A stretch of DNA of 64,000 bases from Pandoraea oxalativorans (lineage in GTDB: Bacteria; Pseudomonadota; Gammaproteobacteria; Burkholderiales; Burkholderiaceae), in the NCBI RefSeq assembly GCF_000972785.3, contig NZ_CP011253.3, forward strand, positions 2,108,001-2,172,000, read 5' to 3'. Shown here piece by piece: positions 9,944 to 21,181 of this stretch (within the stretch, counting starts at the first letter, position 1; every line of letters starts with the position of its first letter). The position numbers were made by a program, and so were the translations under genes. The notes beneath the pieces are model-generated. The model did not search any database and was not told the origin of the DNA. It worked only from the letters and a program-made list of their open reading frames with translations.

Positions 9944-11104
9944 ATGCCGAACTGGCTACTTCCCGAAAATATCGCCGACGTGCTGCCGTCCGAGGCGCGC
10001 AAGATCGAAGATCTGCGCCGACTGATGCTCGATCGTTTCCGTACGTACGGCTATGAACTCGTCATGCCGCCGATGCTCGAGTATGTCGAGTCGCTGCTGA
10101 CCGGCACTGGCCACGATCTCGACCTGCGCACCTTCAAGCTCGTCGATCAGCTCTCGGGGCGCACGATGGGCCTGCGCGCCGACATCACCCCGCAGATCGC
10201 CCGTATCGATGCCCACTTGCTCAACCGCAAGGGCGTGACGCGTCTGTGCTATGCCGGCAGCGTGCTGTTTACTCGTCCGCGCAACTTGCTGGCGACCCGT
10301 GAGCCGTTCCAGATCGGTGCCGAAATCTTCGGTCATAGCGGCCTCGAAGCGGATCTCGAAATCCAGGAGTTGCTGCTGTTCTGCTTGCAACTTGCCGGCC
10401 TGAAGCAGATTCGGATCGATCTTTGCCACGCTGGCGTGCTTGAGGCGCTGCTCGAAGGCGTGCCGGCTGCCGAAGCCATCGAAAGCCAGTTGTTCGGTGC
10501 ACTGGCGACGAAGGACGTGCCTCAGTTGCAGGAATTGACGCAGGACCTGCCGGCGCACGTGCGGGATGCCTTGCTGACCCTGACCACGTTGTACGGCGAC
10601 CCGGCGGATACGCTGGCGCGTGCGCGCAAGGTCTTGCCGGATCTGCCGGGTGTGAAGGCTGCACTGGACGATCTCGCCTATCTGGCGGCGTCGCAGAGTA
10701 AGGACGGTCCCGCCGTGCTGTCGATCGATCTGGCGGACTTGCGTGGCTATCAGTACCACAGCGGCGTGATGTTCGCGGCGTATGTCGACGGCATTCCCAA
10801 CGCGATTGCGCGCGGCGGGCGCTACGACAAGGTGGGGCAGGCGTTCGGGCGTGACCGTCCGGCAACCGGTTTTTCGCTCGATTTGCGTGAGTTGGCGGCT
10901 ATTTCGCCGGTTGAAGCGCGCAGTAACGCGATTTTGGCGCCAGCCGACGATGTGCCGGGCCTTCGCGCCAAGATCGACAGCCTGCGCGACGCGGGCGAGG
11001 TCGTGATCCGCATGCTGCCGGGGCACGATCAGGATTTCGAGGAGTTCACGGGAGACCGCGTCCTTGTCGAGAAAAACGGCCAGTGGGTTGTGACGCCCCG
11101 GTGA
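9944..11104 (+). CDS. hisZ: ATP phosphoribosyltransferase regulatory subunit HisZ
   Basis: HisZ is a catalytically dead histidyl-tRNA synthetase paralogue that pairs with the short form of HisG in the first step of histidine synthesis. The 386-residue protein keeps class II core features ([20 protein letters not shown]) but lacks the C-terminal anticodon-binding domain of HisS. It starts [15 protein letters not shown], typical for the family. It lies just before purA, as in other Burkholderiaceae. Confidence 0.94.
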   Translation: MPNWLLPENIADVLPSEARKIEDLRRLMLDRFRTYGYELVMPPMLEYVESLLTGTGHDLDLRTFKLVDQLSGRTMGLRADITPQIARIDAHLLNRKGVTRLCYAGSVLFTRPRNLLATREPFQIGAEIFGHSGLEADLEIQELLLFCLQLAGLKQIRIDLCHAGVLEALLEGVPAAEAIESQLFGALATKDVPQLQELTQDLPAHVRDALLTLTTLYGDPADTLARARKVLPDLPGVKAALDDLAYLAASQSKDGPAVLSIDLADLRGYQYHSGVMFAAYVDGIPNAIARGGRYDKVGQAFGRDRPATGFSLDLRELAAISPVEARSNAILAPADDVPGLRAKIDSLRDAGEVVIRMLPGHDQDFEEFTGDRVLVEKNGQWVVTPR

Positions 11105-11147
11105 ATTCGCTGAAAAAAGCGGCACTCCCGTGCGCCAACACGGGTAG

Positions 11148-12518
<1,371 letters not shown>

Positions 12519-12544
12519 AAACAGCACGACAAGCAAGACACACC

Positions 12545-13081
12545 ATGAATCTGCCGCAAAACGACGATAAGAACCTCTGGGTCTCGTGGGACGAATATCA
12601 TCGACTGATCGAGCGCCTGGCGCTCAAGGTCCATGAGTCCAACTGGAAGTTCGACAAGATCCTGTGTCTGGCCCGTGGCGGCTTGCGTGTGGGCGACCAG
12701 CTCGCACGCATTTACGACGTGCCGCTCGCGATCCTGGCGACGAGTTCGTATCGCGAAGCCGAAGGCACCATTCGTGGCGACCTCGATATCGCTCAGTACA
12801 TCACCATCACGCGCGGCGAATTGGAAGGCCGTGTGCTGCTGGTCGACGATCTGGTCGATTCGGGTGTGACGCTCGAGCGTGTCGGCAAGCACCTGAAGGA
12901 GCGTTTCACGAAGGTGACGGACGTGCGCTCGGCTGTGCTGTGGCATAAGGCTTGTTCGAAGGTGGCGCCGGATTACGCGGTCGATTTCCTGCCGACGAAT
13001 CCGTGGATTCACCAGCCGTTCGAAGAGTACGACACGCTGCGTCCGCACAATCTGGCGGCTTGGATCAAGCGCGGCACCTAA
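12545..13081 (+). CDS. Type I phosphoribosyltransferase, probably purine salvage
   Basis: A 178-residue protein with a clear PRPP-binding motif VLLVDDLVDSGVTLE and an early CLARGGLRVGDQLA segment typical of type I phosphoribosyltransferases (xanthine/hypoxanthine-guanine group). Its place right behind purA supports a role in purine salvage, but the exact base used cannot be read from the sequence. A terminator follows within 65 bases. Confidence 0.85.
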   Translation: MNLPQNDDKNLWVSWDEYHRLIERLALKVHESNWKFDKILCLARGGLRVGDQLARIYDVPLAILATSSYREAEGTIRGDLDIAQYITITRGELEGRVLLVDDLVDSGVTLERVGKHLKERFTKVTDVRSAVLWHKACSKVAPDYAVDFLPTNPWIHQPFEEYDTLRPHNLAAWIKRGT

Positions 13082-13144
13082 ATCGTTCCGACGCATCAGG
13101 CGCACCGTGAGGTGATGCCTCGCTCGAGGGAGACTTCGGGTGAC

Positions 13145-13185
13145 ACAGGCGGTGTCATCGAAAGATGCACCGCCTGTCTTGTTTG
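13145..13185 (+). terminator. Terminator of the hisZ-purA-phosphoribosyltransferase block
   Basis: The stem ACAGGCGGTG (bulged T) CATC with a GAAA tetraloop pairs with GATGCACCGCCTGT and is followed by CTTGTTT. It is a strong rho-independent terminator. Confidence 0.8.
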
Positions 13186-13370
13186 GTTCGCCGTATCCGC
13201 AGTATTCGCTGTTGCCCCCCTTGATCCGCCTTGACCCTAGGCTCACCCCCCCCCACCTCAATCGCAATAAGCAGGCAATTCCCCCTTTGATTGCCGCTTG
13301 TGTCGGTTTCGCCCTGTGTTCTGATGGGGACTCTCATCATCCCTTGCAGAGTTTTTCTCACCGTCTTGCC

Positions 13371-14006
13371 ATGATCAGGTTGTTTCGCCTCTTTCCCGCG
13401 ACGTGCGCCATTGTGCTTGCAGGCCTGCTGACCTCGGCGAGCCAGTCGAGTTTCGCGGCGTCTGCTGTGGCGGGGGTCCACACGGCAAGCGGGCTTCGAT
13501 ATGTCTACGTCACGAATCAGGCGTCGATGGAGAAGGCCAAATTGGCCGCGTTGAACCGATGCAGAACTCAACTTGCATCGGGAAGCCGAGGAGGGCGATG
13601 CGAAGTCCTGATGGCGGGAAATGGGCCGGCCTACTGGGCGGTGGTGCATGCCAGCAATGGCGAGGTTGGGGTGGCCATAGGTGACACCCAGGACGCCGCG
13701 TTGCAAGACGCGTTTGTCGTTTGCCAGCGGGGTGGACAATGCTCGACGGACGGCGCGCAAGCGTGGTTCGATAGCGGTCAGCGTCCCGGGAAGCGCTTGC
13801 CGCCACCGCGGGCTGCTCAGGCAGCCCCGGCTCAGTGTCGGATACCTACTGGGCAGGTGGTCCGCATGCGCACCCAATGCGTCAACGGTGAATGCACGCG
13901 GACGTATGAGAACGGTTGCACCGTTCGCTTTCAGGCCGCCCGATGCCTGGATAAGGAGACGCGCAGCTATACGTGGCGCCCGAACGGTTGCGACGACGAT
14001 AGCTGA
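13371..14006 (+). CDS. Secreted cysteine-rich protein of unknown function
   Basis: The frame is open from 13140, but the terminator at 13145 lies inside that extension. The ATG at 13371 begins a clean signal peptide (MIRLFRLFPATCAIVLAGLL, cleavage likely after SSFA-A), giving 211 residues. The mature part has repeated short units with an alanine-rich helix ending in cysteine (KLAALNRCRTQ, DAALQDAFVVCQRGG), resembling DUF4189-type periplasmic proteins, and a C-terminal segment with five more cysteines. I do not recognise a function. A nine-cytosine run lies about 117 bases upstream, and the stop codon sits in a 7-bp tandem repeat. Confidence 0.7.
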   Translation: MIRLFRLFPATCAIVLAGLLTSASQSSFAASAVAGVHTASGLRYVYVTNQASMEKAKLAALNRCRTQLASGSRGGRCEVLMAGNGPAYWAVVHASNGEVGVAIGDTQDAALQDAFVVCQRGGQCSTDGAQAWFDSGQRPGKRLPPPRAAQAAPAQCRIPTGQVVRMRTQCVNGECTRTYENGCTVRFQAARCLDKETRSYTWRPNGCDDDS

Positions 14007-14029
14007 GGGCTGAGGGCTGAGGGCTGAGA
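14002..14029 (+). repeat. Four 7-bp tandem repeats at a stop codon
   Basis: GCTGAGG occurs three times in a row followed by GCTGAGA. The first unit contains the stop codon of the secreted protein gene. Confidence 0.9.
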
Positions 14030-14071
14030 GCCGACGTCCGTCAGCCCCCGTTCCTCATGTGAAGCAGGACG

Positions 14072-16150
14072 TCAGCTCGCCGACATTCCGCTGTGGCGCA
14101 GTAAGGCATCGACCTGCGGCGCGCGCCCCCGGAATGCGATGAACGACTCCATTGCCTCGCGACTGCCACCGACGGCGAGAATCTCGTCACGATAGCGTGC
14201 CCCCGTCGAGGTATCCAGCACCGTGCCACTCACCTTGGCTGCTTCTTCGAAAGCGGCATAGGCGTCGGCCGACAGCACTTCAGCCCACTTGTAGCTGTAA
14301 TAGCCTGCCGCGTATCCGCCCGCGAAGATATGGCTGAACGTGTTCGGCCAACGCGAGAAGTCCGCTTGCGGGGTGACGTGCAGGCGATCGTTGATGCGTC
14401 GCGACACTTCAAGCACCGACTCCGGGCCACGCGGATCGAAGTCGTAATGCAGATGCATGTCAAAGTCCGAGAACACCAGTTGACGCAGCATCATCAGGCC
14501 ACTCTGGAAATTGCGTGCGGCAACCATCTTGTCGAAAAGCGAGCGCGGCAGGGCGGCTCCCGTATCGACGTGCGCCGTCATGTGCTCAAGGACGTCCCAC
14601 TCCCAGCAGAAGTTCTCCATGAACTGCGACGGCAATTCCACGGCGTCCCACTCGACGCCATTGATGCCAGCAACACCGGCATCTTCGACTTGCGTCAGCA
14701 TGTGATGCAGGCCGTGACCGAACTCGTGGAACAGCGTGATGACATCGTCGTGCGGCAGCAGGGCGGGCTTTTCTCCGACGGGGGCGGGGAAGTTGCACAC
14801 GAGGTAGGCGACAGGGGTTTGTAGCGCACCGTCGTGCAGACGCTTACGCGTTCGCGCGCTATCCATCCATGCCCCGCCGCGTTTGCCTTCGCGGGCGAAC
14901 AGGTCCATGTAGAACTGCGCGACCAGTTCGCCGTTGCGTTCGATGCGGAAGAAGCGCACGTCGGGATGCCACGTCTCAGCCTCTTGCGGACGAATCGTCA
15001 CATCAAATAATGTGCCTGCAACTCGGAACAAGCCGTCGAGGACCTTGGGGAGCGGGAAATACTGACGCACTTCCGTTTCGGAAAAAGCGTACCGTTGCTG
15101 GCGCAGCTTTTCAGACGCGTATGCCGTATCCCAGGGCTGCAGCTTGTCAATGCCGAGCGACTTGGCCGCAAATGCCTGAAGCTCTTCCCAGTCCTTCTCC
15201 GCATACGGACGAGCGCGACGCGCAAGGTCTTCGAGAAACTCGAGCACTTGCGCGGGCGATTCGGCCATCTTCGGCTCGAGTGAGACTTCTGCGTAGTTCT
15301 TGAAGCCCAACATTTGCGCCTCTTCGCGACGCAGCGCGAGTTGCTCCACGACGATACCGGTGTTGTCCCAACCCGCGTCGCCATCGCCGAATTTGGGTCC
15401 GAGTTCGGATGCGCGTGTCACATTCGCCCGATACAGCTTTTCGCGCAGTGCGCGATTGTCGGCGTACTGGAGCACGGGGAAATACGACGGGAAATGCAGC
15501 GTGAACTTCCAGCCTTCCAAGCCATCGCGATCGGCAGCGGCGCGTGCGGCCGCCTTGTCGTCGTCAGGCAGACCCGCAATCTCCGTTTCATCGGTCACGA
15601 CGAGGGAGAACTTGTTGGTGGCGTCGAGCACGTGATCGGAGAAGCGCTTTGCGAGGCTGGCCTGTTCTTCCTGAATCTCGGCAAAGCGAGGCTTCTGATC
15701 TTCGGGGAGTTCTGCACCGCCGAGGCGGAAGCCACGCATCTCATTGTCGAGGATCTTCTTGCGAGCGGGCGATAGTCCGGCAAATTCCGGTCCGGCGGCA
15801 ATGGCCTTGTACTTGTCGAACAGCGCGAGATTTTGACCGACACTGGCCGAAAACTCGGTGACACGCGGCAGATTTTCGCTATAGGCGGCGCGCAGTTCGG
15901 GAGTGTCGGCGACGGCGTTCAGGTGTCCGATGATTTCCCAGGCGCGTCCAAGTCCTTCCGTGCCGTCTTCGACAGCGTCGAGGATATTGGCCCATGTCGC
16001 CGGCGTTGCGGGGTCGGCTGCGCGATCGACGGCCGCACGCGCGTGCTCCAGTAGCACGTCGACGGCTGGCGTCACATGCTCAGGGCGAATTTCGGAAAAA
16101 CGGGGGAGTCCCTCGATGTCGAGAAGAGGATTGCTTTTCGGCGTATTCAT
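14072..16150 (-). CDS. prlC: Oligopeptidase A (M3 family)
   Basis: Cytoplasmic zinc metallopeptidase that degrades peptides, including cleaved signal peptides. The zinc site HEFGH begins at residue 475 of a 692-residue product, with the downstream glutamate region conserved. The reading frame extends 25 codons upstream, but MNTPKSNPLLD at 16150 matches the family N-terminus and is chosen. It lies on the minus strand before folD, an order seen in related genomes. Confidence 0.95.
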   Translation of the reverse strand: MNTPKSNPLLDIEGLPRFSEIRPEHVTPAVDVLLEHARAAVDRAADPATPATWANILDAVEDGTEGLGRAWEIIGHLNAVADTPELRAAYSENLPRVTEFSASVGQNLALFDKYKAIAAGPEFAGLSPARKKILDNEMRGFRLGGAELPEDQKPRFAEIQEEQASLAKRFSDHVLDATNKFSLVVTDETEIAGLPDDDKAAARAAADRDGLEGWKFTLHFPSYFPVLQYADNRALREKLYRANVTRASELGPKFGDGDAGWDNTGIVVEQLALRREEAQMLGFKNYAEVSLEPKMAESPAQVLEFLEDLARRARPYAEKDWEELQAFAAKSLGIDKLQPWDTAYASEKLRQQRYAFSETEVRQYFPLPKVLDGLFRVAGTLFDVTIRPQEAETWHPDVRFFRIERNGELVAQFYMDLFAREGKRGGAWMDSARTRKRLHDGALQTPVAYLVCNFPAPVGEKPALLPHDDVITLFHEFGHGLHHMLTQVEDAGVAGINGVEWDAVELPSQFMENFCWEWDVLEHMTAHVDTGAALPRSLFDKMVAARNFQSGLMMLRQLVFSDFDMHLHYDFDPRGPESVLEVSRRINDRLHVTPQADFSRWPNTFSHIFAGGYAAGYYSYKWAEVLSADAYAAFEEAAKVSGTVLDTSTGARYRDEILAVGGSREAMESFIAFRGRAPQVDALLRHSGMSAS

Positions 16151-16503
16151 GCGTTCGTTATCCACTTGAAGGGGCTTACGAAGAGTGTGGGGGCAACCTG
16201 TCGAATTTTCCAGTCGTTTTTTCAACCGATGCCATTGACGTCGCCAACCGGGAATTGCCCGGAAAGCCTTGGTGGGATTGACTTGGCGCGGTTTTGCGAC
16301 GGCCGCGCGTTGGTAGGAACATCTGTTTTGTCACTCGCTGCGGGCCGGGTTTTCGGGTGATTCCGACGTCCCGCTTGGGTATTTCTCATCGCGCCTGCGT
16401 GATGCACAAATGAAGAGGGCGCGTACGACTCGTTGGCCGTACGCGCCCCACAAGGCGTTGCTGCGGGAAAACCGTCGCTTTCGGTCAACGGTCCAACTGG
16501 CGA
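16151..16503. other. Intergenic region between prlC and folD
   Basis: About 350 bases with no convincing gene. It holds the upstream region of prlC and the folD terminator hairpin at 16417-16448. Nothing else stands out. Confidence 0.6.
16417..16448 (-). terminator. Probable folD terminator
   Basis: A perfect 10-bp inverted repeat (GGGCGCGTAC / GTACGCGCCC) with a 12-base loop lies 55 bases past the folD stop. The trailing T content on the minus strand is modest. Confidence 0.55.
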
Positions 16504-17355
16504 TCAGCCAAGCGCCCGCTCCGCCGCCTCGATCGTGTTGACCAGCAACATGGTAATGGTCATCGGGCCCACGCCGCCGGGCACCGGTGTGATGAAGCCA
16601 GCGACTTCCTTGACGCCTTGGAAGTCGACGTCGCCACAGAGCTTGCCTTCGTCGTCACGATTCATGCCGACGTCGATCACTGCGGCACCCGGCTTGACCA
16701 TGTCGGCAGTGACGATATTGCGCTTGCCCACTGCGGCAACGATCACGTCGGCATTGCGCGTGTGCGCCGCCAGATCGCGCGTCTTGCTGTTGCAGATGGT
16801 GACGGTGGCACCGGCCTGAAGCAGCATCATGGCCATGGGCTTGCCGACGATGTTGGACGCGCCGATCACGACAGCGACGGCGCCGCGCAGCGGGAACGCC
16901 ACCGATTCGAGCATCTTCATGCAGCCGTAAGGCGTGCAGGGGCGGAACAACGGTGCGCCCGTCATGAGTGCCCCGGCGTTCGAGACGTGGAAGCCGTCGA
17001 CATCCTTTTCCGGTGCAATGGCTTCGAGCACCTTGTGGCTGTCGATGTGTTTCGGCAGCGGCAGTTGCACGAGAATGCCGTTGATCTTCGGATCGCGATT
17101 CAGCTCATCGATTCGTGCAAGCAAATCGCTCTCGGTCAGATCCGCCGGGTAGCGATCGAGCGACGAATACAGGCCGTTGTCTTCGCAAGCCTTCACCTTG
17201 TTGCGCACATAGACCTGACTGGCCGGGTCCTCGCCAACCAGAACCACGGCGAGGCCGGGTTGAGGGCCACGGGCGGTGAGTGCAGCGGCGCGTGTGGCGA
17301 CTTCGGAACGAATACGTTTGGCGAGGGCGTTGCCGTCGATGAGGGTGGCGGTCAT
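16504..17355 (-). CDS. folD: Bifunctional methylenetetrahydrofolate dehydrogenase/cyclohydrolase
   Basis: FolD interconverts methylene-, methenyl- and formyl-tetrahydrofolate with NADP. Starting at [14 protein letters not shown] (17355) it is 283 residues, the usual size; the open frame upstream is not needed. Signature motifs include [22 protein letters not shown], and the dinucleotide-binding region [18 protein letters not shown], with PGGVGPMT near the end. It is on the minus strand downstream of the two-component genes. Confidence 0.96.
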   Translation of the reverse strand: MTATLIDGNALAKRIRSEVATRAAALTARGPQPGLAVVLVGEDPASQVYVRNKVKACEDNGLYSSLDRYPADLTESDLLARIDELNRDPKINGILVQLPLPKHIDSHKVLEAIAPEKDVDGFHVSNAGALMTGAPLFRPCTPYGCMKMLESVAFPLRGAVAVVIGASNIVGKPMAMMLLQAGATVTICNSKTRDLAAHTRNADVIVAAVGKRNIVTADMVKPGAAVIDVGMNRDDEGKLCGDVDFQGVKEVAGFITPVPGGVGPMTITMLLVNTIEAAERALG

Positions 17356-17492
17356 GATGCGTGGATATCGAATGAAGGAAGGGGGCTGGCCCAAAGGGCC
17401 GTGTACGGCGACGCGGGTCGGGCGGGCGACCAGCGCAAAGACCACATTATACCGGCGCGTCGGAGCTCACGGGAGCGGGGTGTGGGGTGTAC

Positions 17493-17562
17493 GCGTTAAT
17501 GCCAGCGTTAATGTCAGCGCTAATGCGAGCGTTAATGCAGCACTAGTGCCAGCGTTATCGCA
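17493..17562 (+). repeat. Degenerate 12-bp tandem repeats upstream of folD
   Basis: Six successive units resemble GCGTTAATGCCA (the fifth and sixth are 11 bp). They lie in the 356-base gap between folD and the response regulator (17356-17711), which holds no convincing gene. Confidence 0.85.
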
Positions 17563-17680
17563 AGTGCCGTTGGGGAGAGGGAGAAAGAGCGCAACCCGAC
17601 GGGCGCGACCGGTGGTTGGTCGGCGGAAGGGCGCAGTGAGGCACCGGACTTGGCGTCGGCGCGTGTCCGAAGGCTCGCTA

Positions 17681-17702
17681 CCCTGCACCCTAAGGTGCAG
17701 GG
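17681..17702 (-). terminator. Hairpin after the response regulator gene
   Basis: A perfect 9-bp stem (CCCTGCACC / GGTGCAGGG) with loop CTAA starts 10 bases past the stop codon at 17712. There is no T run, so termination is only likely. Confidence 0.5.
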
Positions 17703-17711
17703 TGACCCGGT

Positions 17712-18359
17712 TTATCGCTTGGACAGCGCGAGGCGGAGTAGATCGGCAACGGTGTTAACGTTGAGCTTCTCCATAATGTTGGCGCGGTGCGCCTCGACCG
17801 TCTTGATGCTGATGCCCAGATCGTCGGCAATCTGCTTGTTCAGGCGACCGGCGATGATGCGCTCGAGCACCTGGTGCTCGCGGCTCGTCAGCTTCCTGAG
17901 CAGTTCTTCCGCCGCTTGCTGTTCGCGATGGCGGCCAGCCTCCTCGCGTGCGGTTCTCAGCATGTTTTCGACCTGTTTGCGCAGTTCGCCCTCGTCGAAC
18001 GGCTTTTCGATGAAGTCCGTCGCCCCCTTCTTCATCGTCTCGACAGCCATCGGCACGTCGCCGTGGCCCGTCACGAAGATGATTGGCAGGTTGATACCGC
18101 GCTCGATCAGGGCGTCCTGAAGCTCCAGTCCGCTCATGCCCGGCATGCGGACGTCGAGAATCAGGCAGCCAATCAGGTTGTTCTGGCGGTTGCTTTGCGT
18201 AACGTCTGCGCAAAACTGCAGAAAATCGTCTGCACTGCCAAACCCTCGCACGTGATATCCATTGGCTTCCAGAAGCCAGCGAAGCGAGTCGCGGACAGCT
18301 TCGTCGTCATCGACAACAAAGACGGTTTCTTGATCGGTATTGATATTGGGTGTCGTCAT
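17712..18359 (-). CDS. FixJ/NarL-type response regulator
   Basis: A 215-residue regulator: receiver domain with the acidic pocket (VVDDDEAVRD), phospho-acceptor Asp69 in LILDVRMPGMSGLEL, and the conserved Thr/Lys region (FVTGHGD, DFIEKPFDEGEL), then a LuxR-type helix-turn-helix (LTSREHQVLERI, NKQIADDLGISIKTVEAHRA). The start MTTPNINTDQ at 18359 overlaps the kinase stop codon by 4 bases, so the two are translationally coupled. It is closest in layout to FixJ/TtrR/DctR-type regulators; its targets are not known. Confidence 0.9.
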   Translation of the reverse strand: MTTPNINTDQETVFVVDDDEAVRDSLRWLLEANGYHVRGFGSADDFLQFCADVTQSNRQNNLIGCLILDVRMPGMSGLELQDALIERGINLPIIFVTGHGDVPMAVETMKKGATDFIEKPFDEGELRKQVENMLRTAREEAGRHREQQAAEELLRKLTSREHQVLERIIAGRLNKQIADDLGISIKTVEAHRANIMEKLNVNTVADLLRLALSKR

Positions 18360-20839
18360 AGTCCTCCCCCGGATCCGGATGTCGTATCGCTTTCTAACGG
18401 TAACAGAATACAAAAAGTACAACCATTCCGCACGCCGTCGATTTCATTGTTTTCTACCCACAGACGGCCGTGGTGCGATTCGATGATCGAACGGCAGATA
18501 TTCAGGCCCATGCCCATGCCGTCCGACTTGGTACTAAAGAACGGTTCAAACAATCGTTCGATAGTCGCTTCGTCAACCCCAGGGCCGTGATCGGACACCT
18601 GGAATTCAATAGATTTATCCCGCCGTTCCACATGCAAACGCACCGTCGGGTCGCGTCGTTGTCCCGGCGGAGGCGTGTAGCCGTGCATCGCTTCGGCGGC
18701 GTTCTTGAGCAGGTTCATGAGGACCTGTTCGATCAACACCGGGTCGACGTTGATCTGTGGCAGTCCTGCCGGAAGCTCCGTGACGATACGGATGCGACGC
18801 TTACGCGCTTCGATTTCCGCCAGGCCGACGGCGTCCGCCACAATCTCATAAATGGATGACGGTTGTCGCTTCGGCTCGCTTCGTTTCACGAAGGCCCGAA
18901 TCCGCTTGATGATCATCCCGGCCCGCACCGCCTGTTGAGAGGTCTTTTCCAATGCCGGCAACAGTGTTTCAGGGGACGTGCGGCCGGCGCGCACCAGCGC
19001 GGCCGTGCCCATGCAGTAGTTGTTGATGGCCGCGAGCGGCTGATTCAGTTCGTGCGCCAGCGACGACGCCATTTCACCCATCGTCGTAAGACGACCCGTG
19101 AATTGCAGGCGTTCTTCTTCCTGACGGGCCAGCTCTTCCGCGTGACGGCGGGCCGTAATGTCCGTCGCCACTTGCAATTGCGCCAGATGGCCGTCCACCC
19201 ACTGAATGTACTGACGTCGAACTTCGAACCATTTCTGGTGCGTCGGCAGGTAGATTTCCTGCGTTTCCGCCGCCGTATCGGTCAGCGACGCTGCGGGCAG
19301 TCCGGCAAAAGCATCGACCATGTCGATGTGGTCGAGCGACGTCGGCGACAATTCGCCCCCGCCCGACAGTTCGAGGTGGCCTTCTGGGCGCGTGCCGAAC
19401 AGTTGCCGGTAATAGCGGTTGGCGAAGAGTAACTCTGCCTTGTCGACGGCCAGCACCGATACCGAGGCGTCGAGGCTTTCGAGCACCGTCGTGAACCGTT
19501 CGTGCGCGGCGGCGAGCTCTTCACGGGCCCGTTTGGGCTCGCTGATGTCCGTCAGCGAGGACATCCAGCCGGTCTGGCGGCCATGGGCATCGACCAGCGG
19601 CGAGACAAACATGCGCGCATAGAAAATCGTGCCGTCCTTGCGTTGCACCCGAATTTCGAAACCGTGCGACGGGGCTTTGCCGCGCAGCGTCATATCGATG
19701 CGGCGCTGCATTTCGTGAATATCGTCCTTCGGCCAGTACGGATAGGGCGGCGCACGATTCATGAGATCCGGCTCGTCCCAGCCCGTCATCCGACAAAATG
19801 CCGGATTTACGTAGGTGATGTGGCCTTGCAGGTCGAGGACCCGCATACCGATCACGATGGAGTTCTCCATCGCCCTGCGGAATGACGTCTCATTAAACAG
19901 CGCCTGCTGCGCTTCGAATCGCTGGCGCGTGTGGCGCCACAAACTCCAGAGACTCCAGAGCACGAAGCAGGACAACCCGGCAATCAGCCAGACGAGCGTG
20001 TTGTTGACGAAGTTGCCGACCGCCGGATACGAGTAGATGCGCACAGCCAGACTGTGGCCGGGCGGGTCGAGCAACAACTCGTACGACACGTCGCGTGGTA
20101 GCGGTGGTCGCGTGGATGTCGTCGCCAGTTCGTTGTTGTGCGTGTCGATGAACGACACCTTGAACTTGTCGCCGAGTTCCTGGGGCAACTCATGAATGAG
20201 CAAGCCCTCGACCGAATACACCGCACTAATCGTGCCGAGGAACTCGCGCTCACGCAGCACGGGCACCTGAACGACGATGTAGCTGGCCCCCGAGGCGTCG
20301 TAGATCAGGGTGGAGTAGGCGGAGCGACGCGAGTCGCGCGCCGCGCGAAACGCCACTAACAGCTCGTCCTCCATGGGATGCTGGGCCGAGCCTTGTAGCC
20401 GTGAAGCGAAGGGGGAGTCCGCCGGAGCTGCCCACCTCGGCCGCTGCGATGCATCGAGCCAGTTCATGAAGACGATGTCTGCATGATTTTGCATCAACTC
20501 GCTTGCCGTGTTCTGGAAGTGCGCCACGTCCTGCGGTTTGGCCGCCGTGTCGCGCGCAAGGGAACTGACCTGGTCCTGAATGGCCAGCATATTGAGGCGG
20601 ATCTGCTGCTGCGCCCAAGCGACGTTTCGATAAAGCGTGTCCTGCTGCTGCTCCGTTTCGCGACGGTTCAGGCTCCACAGAATCAAACTCATCACCACCA
20701 GAAAGATCACAATGGAGACGAGCGGTACCAGCAAGTAGTAGTGCGACTCCGCAAACCCCTGCAACCAACGGTTGGAGCGGGCTGGCGTAGCAGCGGACCG
20801 GGACGGCGGGGATGAGTTTGCGAGGCGTGGCGAAAGCAT
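18356..20839 (-). CDS. PAS-domain sensor histidine kinase (FixL/DctB-like)
   Basis: An 827-residue membrane sensor. A first membrane segment near residues 32-55 (YYLLVPLVSIVIFLVVMSLI) and a second near 280 (LVWLIAGLSCFVLWSLWSLW) enclose a large periplasmic sensory domain. Two PAS domains follow, then the HisKA H-box with His596 (LAHELNQPLAAINN) and the ATPase domain (NLLKNAAEAM; LFEPFFSTKSDGMGMGLNI). No obvious rhizobial FixL haem signature is seen in the PAS domains. It is divergent from aceE, so it may respond to carbon or redox state; that is inference. Confidence 0.9.
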   Translation of the reverse strand: MLSPRLANSSPPSRSAATPARSNRWLQGFAESHYYLLVPLVSIVIFLVVMSLILWSLNRRETEQQQDTLYRNVAWAQQQIRLNMLAIQDQVSSLARDTAAKPQDVAHFQNTASELMQNHADIVFMNWLDASQRPRWAAPADSPFASRLQGSAQHPMEDELLVAFRAARDSRRSAYSTLIYDASGASYIVVQVPVLREREFLGTISAVYSVEGLLIHELPQELGDKFKVSFIDTHNNELATTSTRPPLPRDVSYELLLDPPGHSLAVRIYSYPAVGNFVNNTLVWLIAGLSCFVLWSLWSLWRHTRQRFEAQQALFNETSFRRAMENSIVIGMRVLDLQGHITYVNPAFCRMTGWDEPDLMNRAPPYPYWPKDDIHEMQRRIDMTLRGKAPSHGFEIRVQRKDGTIFYARMFVSPLVDAHGRQTGWMSSLTDISEPKRAREELAAAHERFTTVLESLDASVSVLAVDKAELLFANRYYRQLFGTRPEGHLELSGGGELSPTSLDHIDMVDAFAGLPAASLTDTAAETQEIYLPTHQKWFEVRRQYIQWVDGHLAQLQVATDITARRHAEELARQEEERLQFTGRLTTMGEMASSLAHELNQPLAAINNYCMGTAALVRAGRTSPETLLPALEKTSQQAVRAGMIIKRIRAFVKRSEPKRQPSSIYEIVADAVGLAEIEARKRRIRIVTELPAGLPQINVDPVLIEQVLMNLLKNAAEAMHGYTPPPGQRRDPTVRLHVERRDKSIEFQVSDHGPGVDEATIERLFEPFFSTKSDGMGMGLNICRSIIESHHGRLWVENNEIDGVRNGCTFCILLPLESDTTSGSGGGL

Positions 20840-21181
20840 GGCGAGATTGTAGCGCAGGCCGACCGGTTTCCCGCTGTCGGAGTCCGTCAGGCGCTGCTTT
20901 TCGGAAGCGTCCGATATTTTTCGTAAGACGGCCGCTCAATTCACGGTTGAGACCGATCGGTACGCCCAAGAATCGTGATCTGATGGTGTCGGCAACCCAT
21001 TGATTTTATGTGCAGTGCAGCAGATTTCCGCATTATGAAAATTGCTATCGTAATCTGAAATTTCGCTTGCGAAGGCGGGAATAACCTTCGTACAATGCCC
21101 CGGTAAAAATGCCGGTAGGCCCGTCCATGAAGCGGGTTACGACCGTTACGCCAACCCGCTAACGACAGACAAGGAGACACC
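20840..21181. other. Intergenic control region between the sensor kinase and aceE
   Basis: A 342-base divergent region. It contains the putative aceE promoter at 21067-21096 and an inverted repeat CGAAGG/CCTTCG lying within that promoter's spacer. The left part has no recognisable gene. Confidence 0.6.
21067..21096 (+). promoter_or_regulatory. Probable sigma-70 promoter of the aceE operon
   Basis: TTGCGA (-35) and TACAAT (-10) are separated by 18 bases, and the -10 lies about 85 bases before the aceE start. The spacer region carries the inverted repeat CGAAGGCGGGAATAACCTTCG-like arms (CGAAGG, CCTTCG), a possible operator for a repressor of pyruvate dehydrogenase. Confidence 0.55.

Noticed and set aside
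13140..13370. N-terminal extension of the secreted protein from GTG 13140
   Set aside because: It runs through the terminator at 13145-13185 and would bury the signal peptide.
18862..19432. Plus-strand open frame of 189 codons across the sensor kinase
   Set aside because: Shadow of the kinase gene; no start signal or family features.
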